64,000 bases of DNA from UBA6663 sp044226485 (GTDB taxonomy: Bacteria; Chloroflexota; Anaerolineae; Anaerolineales; UBA6663): positions 434,001 to 498,000 of the forward strand of contig JBGAGY010000004.1 of NCBI GenBank assembly GCA_044226485.1. Direction: 5' to 3'. A program made the translations under genes and the position numbers. Below, piece after piece: positions 16,252 to 27,324 of the stretch (position 1 is its first letter; each line of letters opens with the position of its first letter). The notes under the pieces are model-generated. The model was not told the DNA's origin. It searched no databases and worked only from the letters and a program-made list of their open reading frames with translations.

Positions 16252-16944
16252 CTACGACGCGTTCGCCGACTCCCCGCTCTCCGCGCCGTCCCACCACTTC
16301 GACAGGTGCGCCAACGGCCGCAACGGCTGATCGGTGTAATGCGAGATGTCGTTGAACAGCATCAGGCGCGCTCGCACCGGGTCGCGAAAATCGAGGATGT
16401 TGAGACAGGCCGGCGCCTGATCGAGCCGGTCGCGATAGCCGCGCGCGTCGAAGCCCAACAGGCTGCTGATCAACAATCGCAGCGTCGCCTTGTGCGACAC
16501 GACCACGATGTTCTGGCTTTCGTGCCGCATGACGATCTCGCGGATCACGGGTAGCGCCCGCGCCAACACCTGCACGCCGCTCTCGCCACCATCGGGCGAG
16601 AACGTAAAAGGATCTTCTTCCCAGGCCGGGTACTCCCCCGGGAAGCGCTCCTCGACTTCCTGACGCGTGAAACCCTCCCAACGGCCATGGCTGATCTCGC
16701 GCAATCCATCCCGCGGGATCGGCGTCAACCCGTGCGGGCGCGCGATGATGGCAGCGGTGTCCATCGTGCGGCTCAGCGGGCTGGCATACACCGCCGACAC
16801 GTTATCATCGGCCAATCGCGCCGCCAGATGTGCGGCCTGCATCCGCCCCTCATCCGAGAGCTCGACGCCCACTGATCCCGAAAAACGATTTTCGGCCGTC
16901 AATTGCGTGGCGCCATGACGGACCAGGTACAGTCGTGTGGTCAT
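16252..16944 (-). CDS. Histidine phosphatase family protein (phosphoglycerate-mutase-like)
   Basis: 230 residues from the ATG at 16944, chosen because a GGGGGAGG ribosome site precedes it; a GTG 21 nt upstream is the alternative. LYLVRHGAT carries the phospho-accepting His, with partner residues in ASPLSRTMDTA, LREISHGRWEG and the second His in VVVSHKATLRLL. Members range from cofactor-dependent phosphoglycerate mutase to GpmB/CobC-type phosphatases. The sequence alone does not fix the substrate. It lies 37 nt downstream of the aldo/keto reductase on the same strand, perhaps in one transcript. Confidence 0.9.
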   Translation of the reverse strand: MTTRLYLVRHGATQLTAENRFSGSVGVELSDEGRMQAAHLAARLADDNVSAVYASPLSRTMDTAAIIARPHGLTPIPRDGLREISHGRWEGFTRQEVEERFPGEYPAWEEDPFTFSPDGGESGVQVLARALPVIREIVMRHESQNIVVVSHKATLRLLISSLLGFDARGYRDRLDQAPACLNILDFRDPVRARLMLFNDISHYTDQPLRPLAHLSKWWDGAESGESANAS

Positions 16945-16981
16945 GTCGCTGCCCTCCCCCTTCACGCTCTATGGTCAACCG

Positions 16982-17842
16982 TCACTCGTTGAACAACGGC
17001 TGCATGCTCAATCGCGTCGCCAGCGTCTCCAGGCTCGCCTCCGACGGCGCGGCCGTGAAGCGCTCAGCGGCGTCGAGGACACGCGGCAGTACATGAATAT
17101 CGCCAATGGTGTTGAGGAAGACGTCGCGATGGCCGAGCACCCAATGCACGGCCAGGTCGATGTCGGCCTGCTCCACGAGCGGCTCGTACCAGGTCGCGTG
17201 CGTCTCAGGTCGTCCGTTCCAGGGTGCCCGCGTGATCGACTTGATCGTCTGCATCGCGACGCCGCGCTCGCGGCAGACGTCGAACAACGCCTCCACATCG
17301 GCGCGGTATTGGGGGTTCCGTGTCAGCACGTAGCTGTACGGAGCCAACACCGAGTCGAACGGGAATCGGTCGAGCGCCCGACGGTGCATGCGCGCCACCG
17401 TCAGGCCGTGCCCGGTGACGCCGATGAAGCGCACGAGCCCCTCTTCGCGCGCCGCGATCGCGGCCTCGAGCGCCCCGCCCGGCCCGAGCGCAGTCTCCCA
17501 CTCCTGCGGATCGACAAGGTTGTGCAGTTGCCACAGATCGACCTTGTCGACGCCGAGCCGCTCGAGCGATCGCTCCAACTCGGCCCGCGCCCCCGCCTTG
17601 GTCCGATCTCCGGTTTTGGTGGCCAGGAAGAACGGCTGACCGTGGCGACGGATCCACGACCCGATGCGAACCTCCGAGTCGCCGTAGCTTGCGGCTGTAT
17701 CGACGTGGTTGACGCCGTGGCTGAGCGCCATCTCGATCGTGGCGTCGGCTTCATCCTGAGTCACCTGACCGAACGCTGCAGCTCCGAGAAGCGTTCGCGA
17801 GCTGGAATGTCCTGTGCTGCCAAAGTGGCTTTGAGCGATCAT
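16982..17842 (-). CDS. Aldo/keto reductase family protein
   Basis: 286 residues from the ATG at 17842, which has GGAGG 5 nt upstream. AKR catalytic features are HVDTAASYGDSE (Asp, Tyr), FLATKTGDR (Lys) and DLWQLHNLVDP (His). It is shorter than the YghZ-type protein at 2837-3829 and lacks its MWPGPYG insertion. Cofactor and substrate are unknown, NADPH being usual. It sits upstream of the histidine phosphatase and divergent from the glycosidase gene. Confidence 0.9.
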   Translation of the reverse strand: MIAQSHFGSTGHSSSRTLLGAAAFGQVTQDEADATIEMALSHGVNHVDTAASYGDSEVRIGSWIRRHGQPFFLATKTGDRTKAGARAELERSLERLGVDKVDLWQLHNLVDPQEWETALGPGGALEAAIAAREEGLVRFIGVTGHGLTVARMHRRALDRFPFDSVLAPYSYVLTRNPQYRADVEALFDVCRERGVAMQTIKSITRAPWNGRPETHATWYEPLVEQADIDLAVHWVLGHRDVFLNTIGDIHVLPRVLDAAERFTAAPSEASLETLATRLSMQPLFNE

Positions 17843-17981
17843 GCAACCTCCGTGTTGGGCTGGGGAATCGGGCATCGCGTGTATCAACCCAAGGTGGCGC
17901 CCGACTGAATCAGTCTACTACAATCCGGGTGCCATGACCGGCTCTCATTCAATTTGCCGACAATGAGGAGCGATCGACCCA

Positions 17982-19976
17982 ATGCCCCGTGTCATTAAGT
18001 TCCCCACCGCCGACTTTCAGCGCACGCTGCTCTGGGACGAAGCGAGCGGCCTGTACACGACGCACTTCGTCATCGCCCACACCGGCACCGATCTGCTGGC
18101 CCGGGCTCGCGCTCAGTCCGCCTGGTCTCCCGAGTTCTCGTTCAGGCTCGACGGCGAGCCCGTATCGAGTCTCGAGCCCGGCTGGTTGCTCACCCGCGAA
18201 GCCCGCACCGCCGTGACACTGACCATCGGGTTGCGCCACTCACGCCTCCCGATCGATGTCGAGGTCACGTATGGCCACGGGGCACGCCGCAGCGACAAGC
18301 GCCTCACCCTCATCTACAACGGCGAGGCGCCGGTGGCTCTCTCCCACGTCACCCTCGAGCAGCTCCCGGTCGAGATCGGCGCTCCAGGTGAGCTGCAGCT
18401 TCGGGCCCACTATGCCGCCCTCCCGCGCGAGACTTTCATCACAGGCCGCGTTGACGAGGCTGCGATTATGCTCGTGAATCCGCGCAGTGGCGAGGGCGTG
18501 GTCGCACTCAACGAAGCCCCCGGCCACCTCAAGCGCGTGGAGACCGGCGCCTGGTTCTGGGAGGGCGCGCTCCGTTTGATGTACGACACCGATCTGTTTC
18601 CGCTCGAGATCCGGCTCGCGCCCGGCGCGCACTGGACGTCGGCCCGGGTCAGCCTGGTGTTCACGCAAGAGGGAGCCGGGTATGCCGATCCGCGCTGGGC
18701 AGTGCCGGCTGCCGTTGCCGATGTGGCGCGCAAGCCAGCGACCCAACCCGCGTGGCACTACAACACCTGGGTGACCTGCGGCCCGCGACCCGACGAGGCC
18801 ACAGTGAGCGCGCTGATCCCGATCGCCGGACGGATGGGCTTCGACATCTTCACGATCGACGACGGCTGGCAGGCCGAGTACGGTGACAACACAGTGCACG
18901 CCGAGCGATTCCCGAACGGCCTCGAGCCCCTTCTCCACGCCGTTGAAGCGCATGGCATGCGGCTCGGCTTGTGGGCGCCGCTGGCGGTCGTCGCGCCCGT
19001 GATAGCAGCCGCTTCGGCGTCCTCGATCGCCCAGCAGTGCCGCGACGCCGCCGGGCGACCGAAGACGACGACCACCGCGCAAGGAGAACAGATCGTGATG
19101 TGCCTCGCCAGCGGTTACCGGCGCGCCGCGATCGAACGGTTGAACGATCTGATCGGGCGCTATAGGCTGGCGTATCTCAAGCTCGACCTGACGACGCTGT
19201 TCAACGCGTACGGCGAAGCCCCAGGGTGCCATGCCGTCGGTCACGATCACGCCAGCGCGGCGCAGTCGATCGCCGCCATCTACACCGCCATCGCCGAGAT
19301 CACGGCCGGCGTGTACGCCGCACACCCTGATGTCCTCATCGATCTCACATTCGAGTTGTGGGGTCACAAACACGTCATCGACTACGGCCTGTTGCGCGCC
19401 GCCGATCTCGATTGGCTGAGCAACGTCGGCGACAACACCGACGACGCCGCCGGCCCGCGTCAGGCCCGGACCCTGCTCTACCAACGCGCCCTGGCGATCC
19501 CGGTTGAATCCATGCTGATCGGCAACCTCCAGGTCGACACCGGCGATCCGATCGAGAAGTTCGCGACGGCGCTTGGGTCATGCCCGCTCCTCCTGGGTGA
19601 CCTGCGCCGGGTGTCTTCCACTCAGATCGATGCCTATGGGCGCTGGATCCGAAGCGCTAAAGCGCTGCGCCGCGCTGTGCCTTTCAACGAGAGTTTCTTC
19701 CCTCTGGGCAGCTGGCAGGCCGTCAGCGTGGTCGAGTGGGACGGCTTCGCCAGGCTGAGCCGAAAAGGCGAGGGCCTGATCGTGCTCTTCAACAATGCAA
19801 GCCGGGCTTCGACGGCTCAGGTGCGCATCCCGCTCCCCGGCGATTCGCGTTATACGCTCACGTCGATGGACGACGGTCAGGCGCTCGGTGAACGCACCGC
19901 CGGGGAGTTCCGGGCCGGTTTCGAGGTCGAGTTCCAGGAAGCGTCGGTCCGCGTGATCACGGTGCGTTCGGTGTGA
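17982..19976 (+). CDS. Alpha-galactosidase-like glycoside hydrolase, GH36 type
   Basis: 664 residues, no signal peptide, so probably cytosolic. An N-terminal beta-sandwich region (1-250) precedes a TIM barrel with FDIFTIDDGWQAEYGD (about 287-302) and the likely nucleophile Asp in LAYLKLDLTT (about 401). The acid/base region is DLDWLSNVGDN (about 476-486). A C-terminal beta-domain follows (LSRKGEGLIVLFNNAS). In melibiases the nucleophile motif is usually K-W-D; here it is K-L-D. The family hydrolyses alpha-galactosides or related alpha-linked sugars. The exact substrate is not certain. GAGGAG lies upstream of the ATG, with a possible TACAAT at 17919-17924. Confidence 0.8.
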   Translation: MPRVIKFPTADFQRTLLWDEASGLYTTHFVIAHTGTDLLARARAQSAWSPEFSFRLDGEPVSSLEPGWLLTREARTAVTLTIGLRHSRLPIDVEVTYGHGARRSDKRLTLIYNGEAPVALSHVTLEQLPVEIGAPGELQLRAHYAALPRETFITGRVDEAAIMLVNPRSGEGVVALNEAPGHLKRVETGAWFWEGALRLMYDTDLFPLEIRLAPGAHWTSARVSLVFTQEGAGYADPRWAVPAAVADVARKPATQPAWHYNTWVTCGPRPDEATVSALIPIAGRMGFDIFTIDDGWQAEYGDNTVHAERFPNGLEPLLHAVEAHGMRLGLWAPLAVVAPVIAAASASSIAQQCRDAAGRPKTTTTAQGEQIVMCLASGYRRAAIERLNDLIGRYRLAYLKLDLTTLFNAYGEAPGCHAVGHDHASAAQSIAAIYTAIAEITAGVYAAHPDVLIDLTFELWGHKHVIDYGLLRAADLDWLSNVGDNTDDAAGPRQARTLLYQRALAIPVESMLIGNLQVDTGDPIEKFATALGSCPLLLGDLRRVSSTQIDAYGRWIRSAKALRRAVPFNESFFPLGSWQAVSVVEWDGFARLSRKGEGLIVLFNNASRASTAQVRIPLPGDSRYTLTSMDDGQALGERTAGEFRAGFEVEFQEASVRVITVRSV

Positions 19977-20123
19977 GTGAGCTCAACCAGTCGGGGATTC
20001 CTTTGGCGCGAATGGCGCGACTTGGAAACGAGCCACAACAGTGACCGGACTCGAGTCATCCGCCGACACCTCGCCGGTGCACATGCCTGGCACCGGCGAC
20101 TCACGACTCGAGAACATTTGATC

Positions 20124-20129
20124 TATAAT
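20124..20129 (+). promoter_or_regulatory. Possible -10 box for the dienelactone hydrolase gene
   Basis: A perfect TATAAT lies 89 nt before the ATG. No good -35 is visible at 16-18 nt upstream. Confidence 0.4.
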
Positions 20130-20218
20130 GCGCCCCGACGCTCCCGGCCGATGGAACCTCAAGCGAGGCCGGGGCAGCAATACGCGCTTCATATACGTTC
20201 ACACAAGGAGAACTGCCG

Positions 20219-20866
20219 ATGTCCGACTCGACTCCGTCCGGCCACCTCGCCCTTCCCTCTGGAGAGAGTGGGCCTGGCGTGCTCGTGCTGCATCCGTGGT
20301 GGGGCCTCAGCCAGGCTGTGCGTGAGGCCTGCGACCGTCTGGCGAGTCATGGCTACGTCGCCTATGCGCCTGATCTGTATCATGGCCGCCTCGCCTCCAC
20401 GATCGAAGAGGCGGAGGCCCTGTCGAACAGCCTGGAACAGGGTGCGGTCGTGGGCGACATCGTCAAAGCCACGGACCTGCTGTGGGAACGCAGTCAGAGC
20501 CGCGACACCGGTCTGGGCGTCGTCGGGTTCTCGCTGGGCGCGTTCTTCGCCTTGAGGCTCTCGGCCGGCGACCCTCAGCGGATCAAGGCCGTCACACTGT
20601 TCTATGGCACCGGCGACGGCGAATTCGACAAATCCAGGGCAGCCTTCCTGGGCCACTACGCCGAGCACGATCCGTATGAACCAGCCGAAGGCGTGAACTG
20701 GCTAGAAGGCGCCTTGAAGTCAGCTGGCCGCCCCGTCATCTTCCATCGATACCCGGGCGTCGGCCATTGGTTCTGCGAGGCCGATCGGCCTGACGCGTAC
20801 AACCCACAGGCCGCCGAACTGGCCTGGAGTCGTACGCTCGAGTTCTTCGAACAACACTTGAAATAG
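20219..20866 (+). CDS. Dienelactone hydrolase family alpha/beta hydrolase
   Basis: 215 residues. VLVLHPWWGLSQAVREACDRLA matches the oxyanion and N-terminal strand region of the family. The nucleophile elbow is GVVGFSLGAFFAL, with Ser where true dienelactone hydrolases have Cys. RYPGVGHWF gives the His and HYAEHDPY the acidic region. A serine nucleophile suggests a carboxylesterase-like activity. AAGGAGA precedes the ATG. It is monocistronic, with a shared terminator facing the SRPBCC gene. Confidence 0.88.
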   Translation: MSDSTPSGHLALPSGESGPGVLVLHPWWGLSQAVREACDRLASHGYVAYAPDLYHGRLASTIEEAEALSNSLEQGAVVGDIVKATDLLWERSQSRDTGLGVVGFSLGAFFALRLSAGDPQRIKAVTLFYGTGDGEFDKSRAAFLGHYAEHDPYEPAEGVNWLEGALKSAGRPVIFHRYPGVGHWFCEADRPDAYNPQAAELAWSRTLEFFEQHLK

Positions 20867-20876
20867 CCGAATACGA

Positions 20877-20913
20877 ACGGGCCAGCGTCGCCGTCGCGTG
20901 GGCGCTGGCCCGT
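20877..20913. terminator. Terminator between convergent genes
   Basis: An 11-bp perfect stem (20877-20887 with 20903-20913) lies between the hydrolase (plus) and SRPBCC (minus) genes. The T-tract is weak (GTCTGTTTG). Confidence 0.65.
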
Positions 20914-20942
20914 GTCTGTTTGATCCCCACTGCGGGAACCGA

Positions 20943-21413
20943 TCAGCCTTGCGCTGACAGCAAGGGTTGCAGCCTCGGGAATTCGATCCGCACGTGCTCG
21001 TCCAGGTCCTGCGCGAAACGAGCATCGAAGACGAGGCGCAGCCATCCGTCAAACATGGCGGCCGGCCCTTCGAAACCCGCGCGGAGGGTGTGAGTCACGA
21101 TCAGGCCCTGAGGATCGTCGACCAGATCGAACCGCACCCACACCGGAAGTCGCACAACCTTCTCAAGTTGCCACACGATGCGCCGACCCCGCTCCGCTTC
21201 GGTTACCACGGCAGCCAGCCTCACACGCCGTCGACCGACGTATTCGTCCATCAGCAATCGCTGGCCGACGCCGACGCCACCGAGCGTATGAAACGCCAGG
21301 TGCGTGCCAGGCCACCAACGCTGATACATCGCGTCGGTCGGCTCCATGAAGAAGTCGTAGATCTGCTGGCCTTGCAGCCCTTCGACCCGAACGGTTGTTT
21401 GCAGCGTGACCAT
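20943..21413 (-). CDS. SRPBCC (START/Bet v1-like) family protein
   Basis: 156 residues. The profile fits a polyketide-cyclase/START-type fold: VRVEGLQGQQIYDFFMEPT at the N terminus, RWWPGTHLAFH, then alternating strands ending IVTHTLRAGFEGPAAMFDGW and a C-terminal helix. Such proteins bind hydrophobic ligands. No catalytic residues can be named. GAGG precedes the ATG. It is the last of three same-strand genes (methyltransferase, cupin, SRPBCC) with gaps of 15-21 nt, probably an operon. Confidence 0.75.
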   Translation of the reverse strand: MVTLQTTVRVEGLQGQQIYDFFMEPTDAMYQRWWPGTHLAFHTLGGVGVGQRLLMDEYVGRRRVRLAAVVTEAERGRRIVWQLEKVVRLPVWVRFDLVDDPQGLIVTHTLRAGFEGPAAMFDGWLRLVFDARFAQDLDEHVRIEFPRLQPLLSAQG

Positions 21414-21434
21414 CGTTCCTCGTTGTGGCTCGCC

Positions 21435-21794
21435 TCACCCGACCAGGTCTGTTCGATCGCCGCGCGTCGTCGGCGCTGAGATCACCAGGAACCGCACGTC
21501 AACATCACCGGCATTGACGAAGCGATGCGCCACGCCCGGCGGCACTTCGAGACCCTGCCCGGGCTCGAGCTCGACCGATCGGTCCCCGAATTCCAGCCGG
21601 GCTTTTCCGGCCAGCACGAAGAAGAACTGCCGCGCGCGCCCATGCACATGCGCGACCTCGGCTCCGCCAGCGGGGACACGCTCCTCGATCACGCTCAGAT
21701 CCGGCCGATCGAGCAGCCGCCAGCCGTCGCAGACCTCGCCCCAGACATAGTGCTCGGCCACACGCGTGTCTACAGGCGTCAGGTCGTCTTTCAT
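21435..21794 (-). CDS. Single-domain cupin protein
   Basis: 119 residues. Cupin motif 1 is PAGGAEVAHVHGRARQFFFVLAGKARLEF and motif 2 is LEVPPGVAHRFVNAG. Conserved His and Glu/Gln positions suggest metal binding, but motif 1 has Gln where Glu is common. Function is unknown. A GGGAGAG ribosome site is present. It lies between the ICMT-family and SRPBCC genes in the same direction. Confidence 0.88.
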   Translation of the reverse strand: MKDDLTPVDTRVAEHYVWGEVCDGWRLLDRPDLSVIEERVPAGGAEVAHVHGRARQFFFVLAGKARLEFGDRSVELEPGQGLEVPPGVAHRFVNAGDVDVRFLVISAPTTRGDRTDLVG

Positions 21795-21809
21795 GTCTCT
21801 CCCGCGCTT

Positions 21810-22499
21810 TCACCACATGCCCGGCAACAACCGATAGCGCACGCGCTCCGCGTACGCTGCGTAGCCGGGCAACTCGCGGCGCAACATGGCCTCTTCATCC
21901 AGGATCCGCACCACAAGGACCGGCACGATCAGCAGGGCCGGCAGCACCGCCCAATACGAGCCGAGCGCGATCGGCGAGGCAAGATACATCACGATCACGC
22001 CGACGTACATCGGATGACGCATCCAGGCGTACGGGCCTGTGTCGATCACGCGCTGGGCCTGAGTCACTTCCACGACGCGCGAGGCGAACTGATTGACCTG
22101 AAAGACCCAAAGCACGAGAAGGTAGGACGCCACCACCAACACGTCCGCCCCGATCACGACAGGCCAGGAGATGTTGGACCACCCCCAGCGGTAGTCCAGG
22201 CCCGGCACCACGTAGGCGGCCACCATGAAAAGACCCGACACCGCTACCACCCATTGTTGGGTGACGTTCTTCTCCCGCATCCGCATCCGGTTCGCCAAAA
22301 GCCCTGGGCTGTTCCTCAGCAACCATGGAAAAATCGCCAGTGCCGGAACCAGGAGGATCAGCATGTAGATCCAACCTTCCCAGTAAGCCAGGGTGCCAGC
22401 CGGCACGAACAGCACAAGCATCATGACCGGGATGAACAACCCCACTCTCACGATCACCGAGATGACCAGATTCCTCTGTGATAGCGGCGCTGTGCTCAT
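21810..22499 (-). CDS. Isoprenylcysteine carboxyl methyltransferase family membrane protein
   Basis: 229 residues, about five to six membrane segments. The C-terminal signature VIDTGPYAWMRHPMYVGVIVMYL and the following RILDEEAMLRRELPGYAAYAERVRYRLLPG are typical of ICMT/PEMT-like membrane methyltransferases that use S-adenosylmethionine. Bacterial members have varied or unknown substrates. It is the first gene of the three-gene minus-strand group with the cupin and SRPBCC genes. Confidence 0.88.
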   Translation of the reverse strand: MSTAPLSQRNLVISVIVRVGLFIPVMMLVLFVPAGTLAYWEGWIYMLILLVPALAIFPWLLRNSPGLLANRMRMREKNVTQQWVVAVSGLFMVAAYVVPGLDYRWGWSNISWPVVIGADVLVVASYLLVLWVFQVNQFASRVVEVTQAQRVIDTGPYAWMRHPMYVGVIVMYLASPIALGSYWAVLPALLIVPVLVVRILDEEAMLRRELPGYAAYAERVRYRLLPGMW

Positions 22500-22788
22500 C
22501 GCCTGCCCCCTTCCCGCCGATCGCTCGGGTGTGGGGTGCTTGGACGCAATCGGCGAGATCAGTGTACGGCGATCTTGTGGAAGGGGCTGTCAGGTCTGCC
22601 TGTGGTTTCGAGCATCGGCCGCCCAATCACCTGACAGGTGGGCCGGCATAGATGGAAGGGGTGATCCGCGTACAGGTGACGCCAATGACGTCATCGAGAT
22701 GAACGATTATCAATGAGAGGGCGGCTGCACCTGTGACGCGCAGCCGCCCTGATGGATGCTCAATGACAATGGCGGAATAACGCAGGGC
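22500..22788. other. Intergenic region with an 11-bp hairpin
   Basis: AGGGCGGCTGC (22718-22728) pairs perfectly with 22740-22750 over an 11-nt loop, 39 nt past the ferredoxin stop. It probably terminates that gene, although no T-tract follows on the minus strand. Nothing else was recognised. Confidence 0.5.
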
Positions 22789-23025
22789 TCACAGACCGAA
22801 GAAGACCCGGTTCAGGCTGACAAAGTTGCTCCATTGCTCAGGGACCGAGTCGTCGGCGAAGATCGCTTCGACCGGGCATTCGGGCTCGCAGGCGCCACAA
22901 TCGATGCACTCGACCGGGTTGATGAAGTACTGATTGTCCCCTTCGTAGATGCATTCCACTGGACAGACATTGACACACGAGGCATCTTTCACATTGATAC
23001 AGGGTTCCGCGATCACGTAAGCCAT
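22789..23025 (-). CDS. fdxA: 7Fe ferredoxin (3Fe-4S plus 4Fe-4S)
   Basis: 78 residues from the ATG at 23025, with GGGAGAGG upstream. Cysteines at 9, 17, 21, 25, 40, 43, 46 and 50 match the FdxA pattern (CVNVCPVECIYEG ... CIDCGACEPECPVEAI). By analogy with Azotobacter FdI, Cys9, 17 and 50 would hold a 3Fe-4S cluster and Cys21, 40, 43 and 46 a 4Fe-4S cluster, with Cys25 free. Position 12, Cys in many FdxA proteins, is Val here, which fits loss of the fourth ligand at the 3Fe site. A soluble electron carrier; the partner is unknown. Confidence 0.93.
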   Translation of the reverse strand: MAYVIAEPCINVKDASCVNVCPVECIYEGDNQYFINPVECIDCGACEPECPVEAIFADDSVPEQWSNFVSLNRVFFGL

Positions 23026-23168
23026 GGCTTCCTCTCCCTTGCTGCCTCTCAGGCGGGCTGATATTGGGAGGCATTCTATCCGAATACCCACCACCTGGAT
23101 CAAGGAAAGATGGAGCTTCGTCCGGCTGCCGAGAGCCACACCAGGGCCGACACGCGCACCCGTCGCGC

Positions 23169-23693
23169 TCAATCGGTGTGGTCGCCGCCTGGGAAGAGCT
23201 TTTCGCCCGCGCGGATCGGCAGCTTGAGCCGGTTTTCAAAAGGGGTCAGCGGGCACGAGTAGTTTTCGTTGTAGGCGCAGTAGGGGTTGTAAGCCAGGTT
23301 GAAGTCGATCATGAAGCGGTTGCCGCCGAGCGGCTCAGGGTCGAGATAGCGGCCGGCCGGGTACGTTTCTGTGCCGGCCAGCGAGTCGACGAACGGCAGG
23401 AAGAAGCCCTGCGGTGTGGCGTACAGAGTCAGCGCCGCTGCCTGGCCATCGACCTCGAAGGTCACACGGCCGAAGCGCTGATAAGCGCGCACATCGCCGT
23501 CCGAGGTCTGCAGCTCGACGGTGTCGCGCTGCGCGAAAAGCTCGACGTCGATCTCGAAGCGCAACGCCGGGTTCTCGTCGAAGTAGCTGAGGCCCTTGAA
23601 CACACGTTGCTGGGCAGGGGTCAACGGCGACTGCGGATGGCTCTTGAAGAACGCATCCTTCTCGACGCGGTAGTCCTCGAGTTCGGTGGGCAT
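23169..23693 (-). CDS. DUF1684 domain protein
   Basis: 174 residues from the ATG at 23693, with AAGGA upstream. The DUF1684 signature is near the C terminus: NRFMIDFNLAYNPYCAYNE followed by YSCPLTPFENRLKLPIRAGEK. The N-terminal part has KDAFFKSHPQSPLTPAQQ and FKGLSYFDENPALRF. The two conserved Cys and the Asn/Tyr cluster look like a binding or catalytic site, but the biochemical role of this family is not known to me. Confidence 0.9.
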   Translation of the reverse strand: MPTELEDYRVEKDAFFKSHPQSPLTPAQQRVFKGLSYFDENPALRFEIDVELFAQRDTVELQTSDGDVRAYQRFGRVTFEVDGQAAALTLYATPQGFFLPFVDSLAGTETYPAGRYLDPEPLGGNRFMIDFNLAYNPYCAYNENYSCPLTPFENRLKLPIRAGEKLFPGGDHTD

Positions 23694-23772
23694 GGCTGTC
23701 CTTCCTTGGGACGGCGGACGGCAGACCGTCGACCGCAGATCTCGATCAGGCACGATCAAACGGCCTGTCTGT

Positions 23773-23843
23773 GTTCGTCATTCGTCTTTCGTCTCCCTGC
23801 CCATATCCGCCGTCCGCGGTCCGTCGTCTGCCGTCTGCCGTCA
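23773..23843. repeat. Degenerate 7-nt repeats
   Basis: 23773-23793 holds three 7-mers (GTTCGTC, ATTCGTC, TTTCGTC). 23809-23843 holds five (GCCGTCC, GCGGTCC, GTCGTCT, GCCGTCT, GCCGTCA). The last unit supplies the TGA stop of the small HEPN-like gene on the minus strand. Confidence 0.75.
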
Positions 23844-24158
23844 ATCGCTACCCTTCAACGCCGTCACCAGAAGCCGCGCATCAGCCAGCACATCTTCCTC
23901 GAACGGCATTGCGTGGTCGTGGTTGACCTGAGTGGTCAACCGTTGTGCAGCGGCCCGCAAGGCCTCGGGCTGAGCGTCATCGTCACGCAGGGTTTTGAGC
24001 TGCTGCAGGGCGCTGCCCGTCCAGGTGCTGCCCTTGGAGCGCCGATAGTAGGCGCGGATCGCGTACCCTGCCGCGCGGCGCGCGCACACCCGCGCCTTGC
24101 CTTCATTGCCTTCTGTTCGGGCCGCTTCGGCGGCCTGCAGTTCTTCTTGGGGCGTCAT
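23841..24158 (-). CDS. Small helical protein, HEPN-like
   Basis: 105 residues, predicted all-helical. TEGNEGKARVCARRAAGYAIRAYYRR and the tail EEDVLADARLLVTALKG resemble the first and last helices of HEPN-fold proteins. The HEPN catalytic R-x4-6-H motif is not evident, so an RNase role is not supported. GAAGGA precedes the ATG. No nucleotidyltransferase (MNT) partner lies beside it. It may be a free-standing structural HEPN protein; a novel family is equally possible. Confidence 0.55.
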   Translation of the reverse strand: MTPQEELQAAEAARTEGNEGKARVCARRAAGYAIRAYYRRSKGSTWTGSALQQLKTLRDDDAQPEALRAAAQRLTTQVNHDHAMPFEEDVLADARLLVTALKGSD

Positions 24159-24176
24159 GATTCCTTCTACTATATA

Positions 24177-24245
24177 CCGCGAAAAGCGGGGTAAGCTGCG
24201 AGTCGGGTCGGAGCCCAGACCCGCAGCTTACCCCGCTTTTCGCGG
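24177..24245 (-). terminator. Perfect 24-bp inverted repeat after the P-type ATPase gene
   Basis: 24177-24200 is exactly complementary to 24222-24245, with a 21-nt loop that can itself pair GGGTC with GACCC. It begins 15 nt after the ATPase stop on the minus strand and ends before the HEPN-like gene. There is no T-run right after it (the next bases are TATATAG). It is far longer than a terminator needs to be. Confidence 0.6.
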
Positions 24246-24260
24246 TTCATCCAAATCGTC

Positions 24261-27110
<2,850 letters not shown>

Positions 27111-27122
27111 GATTTGGGCGGG

Positions 27123-27128
27123 ATTATA
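27123..27128 (-). promoter_or_regulatory. -10 box of the P-type ATPase gene
   Basis: A perfect TATAAT on the minus strand with 12 nt to the ATG. This leaves a leader of only about 5 nt and supports the ATG at 27110 over the upstream one. Confidence 0.5.
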
Positions 27129-27234
27129 GCCCTCGCATTGACGTCTGACCTCCATCCAGCCGACGCTTGGCCGACAATTTGCGGAAATCGACGAAAAACG
27201 CTCGCCTTTCTACCCGGCTGCCTCAATTCCTTGC

Positions 27235-27262
27235 TTGACAGGTCTAGCAAATTCCATAGAAT
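27235..27262 (+). promoter_or_regulatory. Promoter of the ArsR-DUF2087 regulator
   Basis: TTGACA (27235-27240), a 16-nt spacer and TAGAAT (27257-27262) form one of the best promoters in the window. Confidence 0.75.
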
Positions 27263-27290
27263 TCAAATTAGACGATCATCAAATTAGACG
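27263..27290 (+). promoter_or_regulatory. Direct repeats, candidate operator
   Basis: The 12-mer TCAAATTAGACG occurs at 27263-27274 and again at 27279-27290, a 16-nt period, immediately after the -10 box. Autorepression by the encoded regulator is plausible but inferred. Confidence 0.5.
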
Positions 27291-27324
27291 CACGTCGCAC
27301 ATTGAGGATAACCAGGAGGGCTCG

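Noticed and set aside
23841..24158. HEPN/MNT toxin-antitoxin pair
   Set aside because: No nucleotidyltransferase partner gene is adjacent and the catalytic HEPN RNase motif is not evident.
24177..24245. Insertion-sequence ends
   Set aside because: No transposase or target-site duplication nearby, and the arms are only 21 nt apart.
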